Shown here: in pieces, positions 6,331 to 6,957 of the stretch
Layout of the letters: each line of letters opens with the position of its first letter
How positions within the stretch are numbered: the first letter of the stretch is position 1
Source: an uncultured Haloferula sp.
Lineage (GTDB): Bacteria; Verrucomicrobiota; Verrucomicrobiae; Verrucomicrobiales; Akkermansiaceae
Direction: 5' to 3'
DNA length: 6,957 nucleotides
NCBI GenBank assembly: GCA_946885645.1
Contig: CAMPGU010000221.1
Coordinates: forward strand, 1 to 6,957
The notes under the pieces: generated by a model
Told to the model about the DNA's origin: nothing
What the model saw: only the letters and a program-made list of their open reading frames with translations
The model's database searches: none
Made by a program: the position numbers and the translations under genes

Positions 6331-6366
6331 GGCCGGAGTGGGGACGCCCGCTCCGGCCTCTTTTTT
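6331..6366 (+). terminator. Strong intrinsic terminator, possibly an attenuator for the following gene
   Basis: The left arm 6331-6342 (GGCCGGAGTGGG) pairs over 12 positions, with one G-T wobble, with the right arm 6347-6358 (CCCGCTCCGGCC) around a GACG loop. TCTTTTTT (6359-6366) follows directly. This is the classic factor-independent terminator form. It ends only 14 nt before the next gene's ATG. Segment 6251-6260 can pair with 6334-6343 and would disrupt this stem. Confidence 0.88.
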
Positions 6367-6380
6367 GAAACGAAATCGCG

Positions 6381-6957
6381 ATGATTCCCGCTAAATCCAT
6401 CATTCTTTCATTCCTGCCGCTGTTGCCCGCGGGTGCCCAATACCTAAGCCATGAGCCGTTCGCCGCATATTCCGTCGGCGCAGAGCTTCAATCCGCCGGC
6501 AACCCCGTGGTGGGGGGCTACGCCGGGGATTGGACCGATATCGACTTCGGGGATTCCGAACCGGCGGTGTCCGACGCGTCGCTTTCCTATGGCGATCCCG
6601 ACTATGCCGGTTCATCAGGCGCAAAGCTTGGGAAGCAGGCCGATCAGTCCGGTATCGGCTCCGGCACCAGCGGTCGGGTTTACCGGCTATTGGATGAGTC
6701 CCTCAAGGTGCAAAACTCGACGACCGGCACCCGCTACCTAAGCTGGCTCTTTCGCACCGGGAACGAGAACGCCGCAGCCGACCCCGCGGTGTATCAAACG
6801 CTCGCCCTCTATCAGGGCAGCACTGCTGACGCCGATCGCAACTTCGACGCGGGCGTCGCGAGCAATGACTTCGGGACTCAGAACTTCGCCTTCCGGGCGG
6901 AAAACAGTTCCACTCTCCGGGGCAACCTCAATGTGGCAAGAGACACCAACGTCCACC
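6381..6957 (+). CDS. Exported LamG-like protein, third tandem paralogue, N-terminal 192 residues, truncated by window edge
   Basis: The frame is open from the ATG at 6381 to the window end. Residues 1-19 are a signal peptide (Lys5, hydrophobic core IILSFLPLLP, probable cleavage after AGA). From residue 20 on it is the same module as in the two genes before it: YLSHEPFAAY (21-30), GYAGDWTDIDFGDSEPA (46-62), GRVYRLLD (98-105), RYLSWLFRTGNENAA (118-132), YQTLALYQG (138-146), NFDAGVASNDF (154-164), with DTNVH at the edge leading into the expected HLFVxKF strand. What follows the module (PEP-CTERM tail, Ig domains or other) is outside, so its anchoring is unknown. No ribosome binding site is visible. 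Only 14 nt separate the ATG from the preceding terminator's T-tract, so expression probably depends on read-through or an upstream promoter. Confidence 0.88.
   Translation, partial: MIPAKSIILSFLPLLPAGAQYLSHEPFAAYSVGAELQSAGNPVVGGYAGDWTDIDFGDSEPAVSDASLSYGDPDYAGSSGAKLGKQADQSGIGSGTSGRVYRLLDESLKVQNSTTGTRYLSWLFRTGNENAAADPAVYQTLALYQGSTADADRNFDAGVASNDFGTQNFAFRAENSSTLRGNLNVARDTNVH
6438..6957 (+). repeat. LamG-like module, copy 4 of 4 (incomplete)
   Basis: This is the module part of the third paralogue, residues 20-192, stopping about three quarters of the way through. It keeps the RTGNENAAA...YQTLAL block of copies 1 and 2 and the WTDIDxG block shared with copy 3 (WTDIDNGN). Confidence 0.82.

Noticed and set aside
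2790..6957. Repeated segments as a mobile element or CRISPR-like array
   Set aside because: The repeats are about 720 bp, coding, divergent in third positions, and lie inside genes with signal peptides. There are no transposase genes, terminal inverted repeats or short spacers.

Overview
The window looks like chromosome from a GC-rich Gram-negative bacterium of the Verrucomicrobiota (PVC group). This is inferred from gene content, not from a marker gene. It combines a PEP-CTERM protein ending in VPEP + short hydrophobic stretch + RRRR, LamG-like exported proteins with the closing motif DE(I/V)RWG(T/S)xFxxVT, Cys-free Ig-like domains, and a DxDxDG calcium loop followed by an 'STDL' C-terminal domain. 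That set is typical of the group.

Left part (1-2548): a hexuronate catabolism locus. Two minus-strand genes, eda (KDPG/KHG aldolase) and uxaA (altronate dehydratase, cut by the window start), are 16 nt apart and read leftward as one unit. Diverging from them is an IclR-family regulator. The space between the divergent genes holds an AT-rich patch and several palindromes, including a perfect 16-bp one, and is a good candidate control region. UxaA makes 2-keto-3-deoxygluconate. After phosphorylation by a kinase not seen here, Eda cleaves the product to pyruvate and glyceraldehyde-3-phosphate. The regulator probably senses a pathway intermediate.

Middle (2549-2789): a 241-bp stretch with no convincing gene, containing two perfect palindromes.

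Right part (2790-6957): three consecutive plus-strand genes for exported proteins, all built on the same roughly 240-residue LamG-like (concanavalin-type) module, present four times. Gene 1 is signal peptide + module + PEP-CTERM anchor. Gene 2 is signal peptide + module + two Ig-like domains + second module + calcium-binding loop + C-terminal beta domain. Gene 3 is signal peptide + module, cut by the window end. Terminator-like hairpins lie between genes 1/2 and 2/3, placed so close to the next start codon that little or no promoter space is left. The second of them has an upstream segment able to pair with its left arm, as in an attenuator.

The modules may bind carbohydrate or matrix at the cell surface, but no catalytic residues are recognisable. 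A functional link to uronate catabolism rests only on adjacency. No tRNA, rRNA, CRISPR array, insertion sequence or phage gene was seen.
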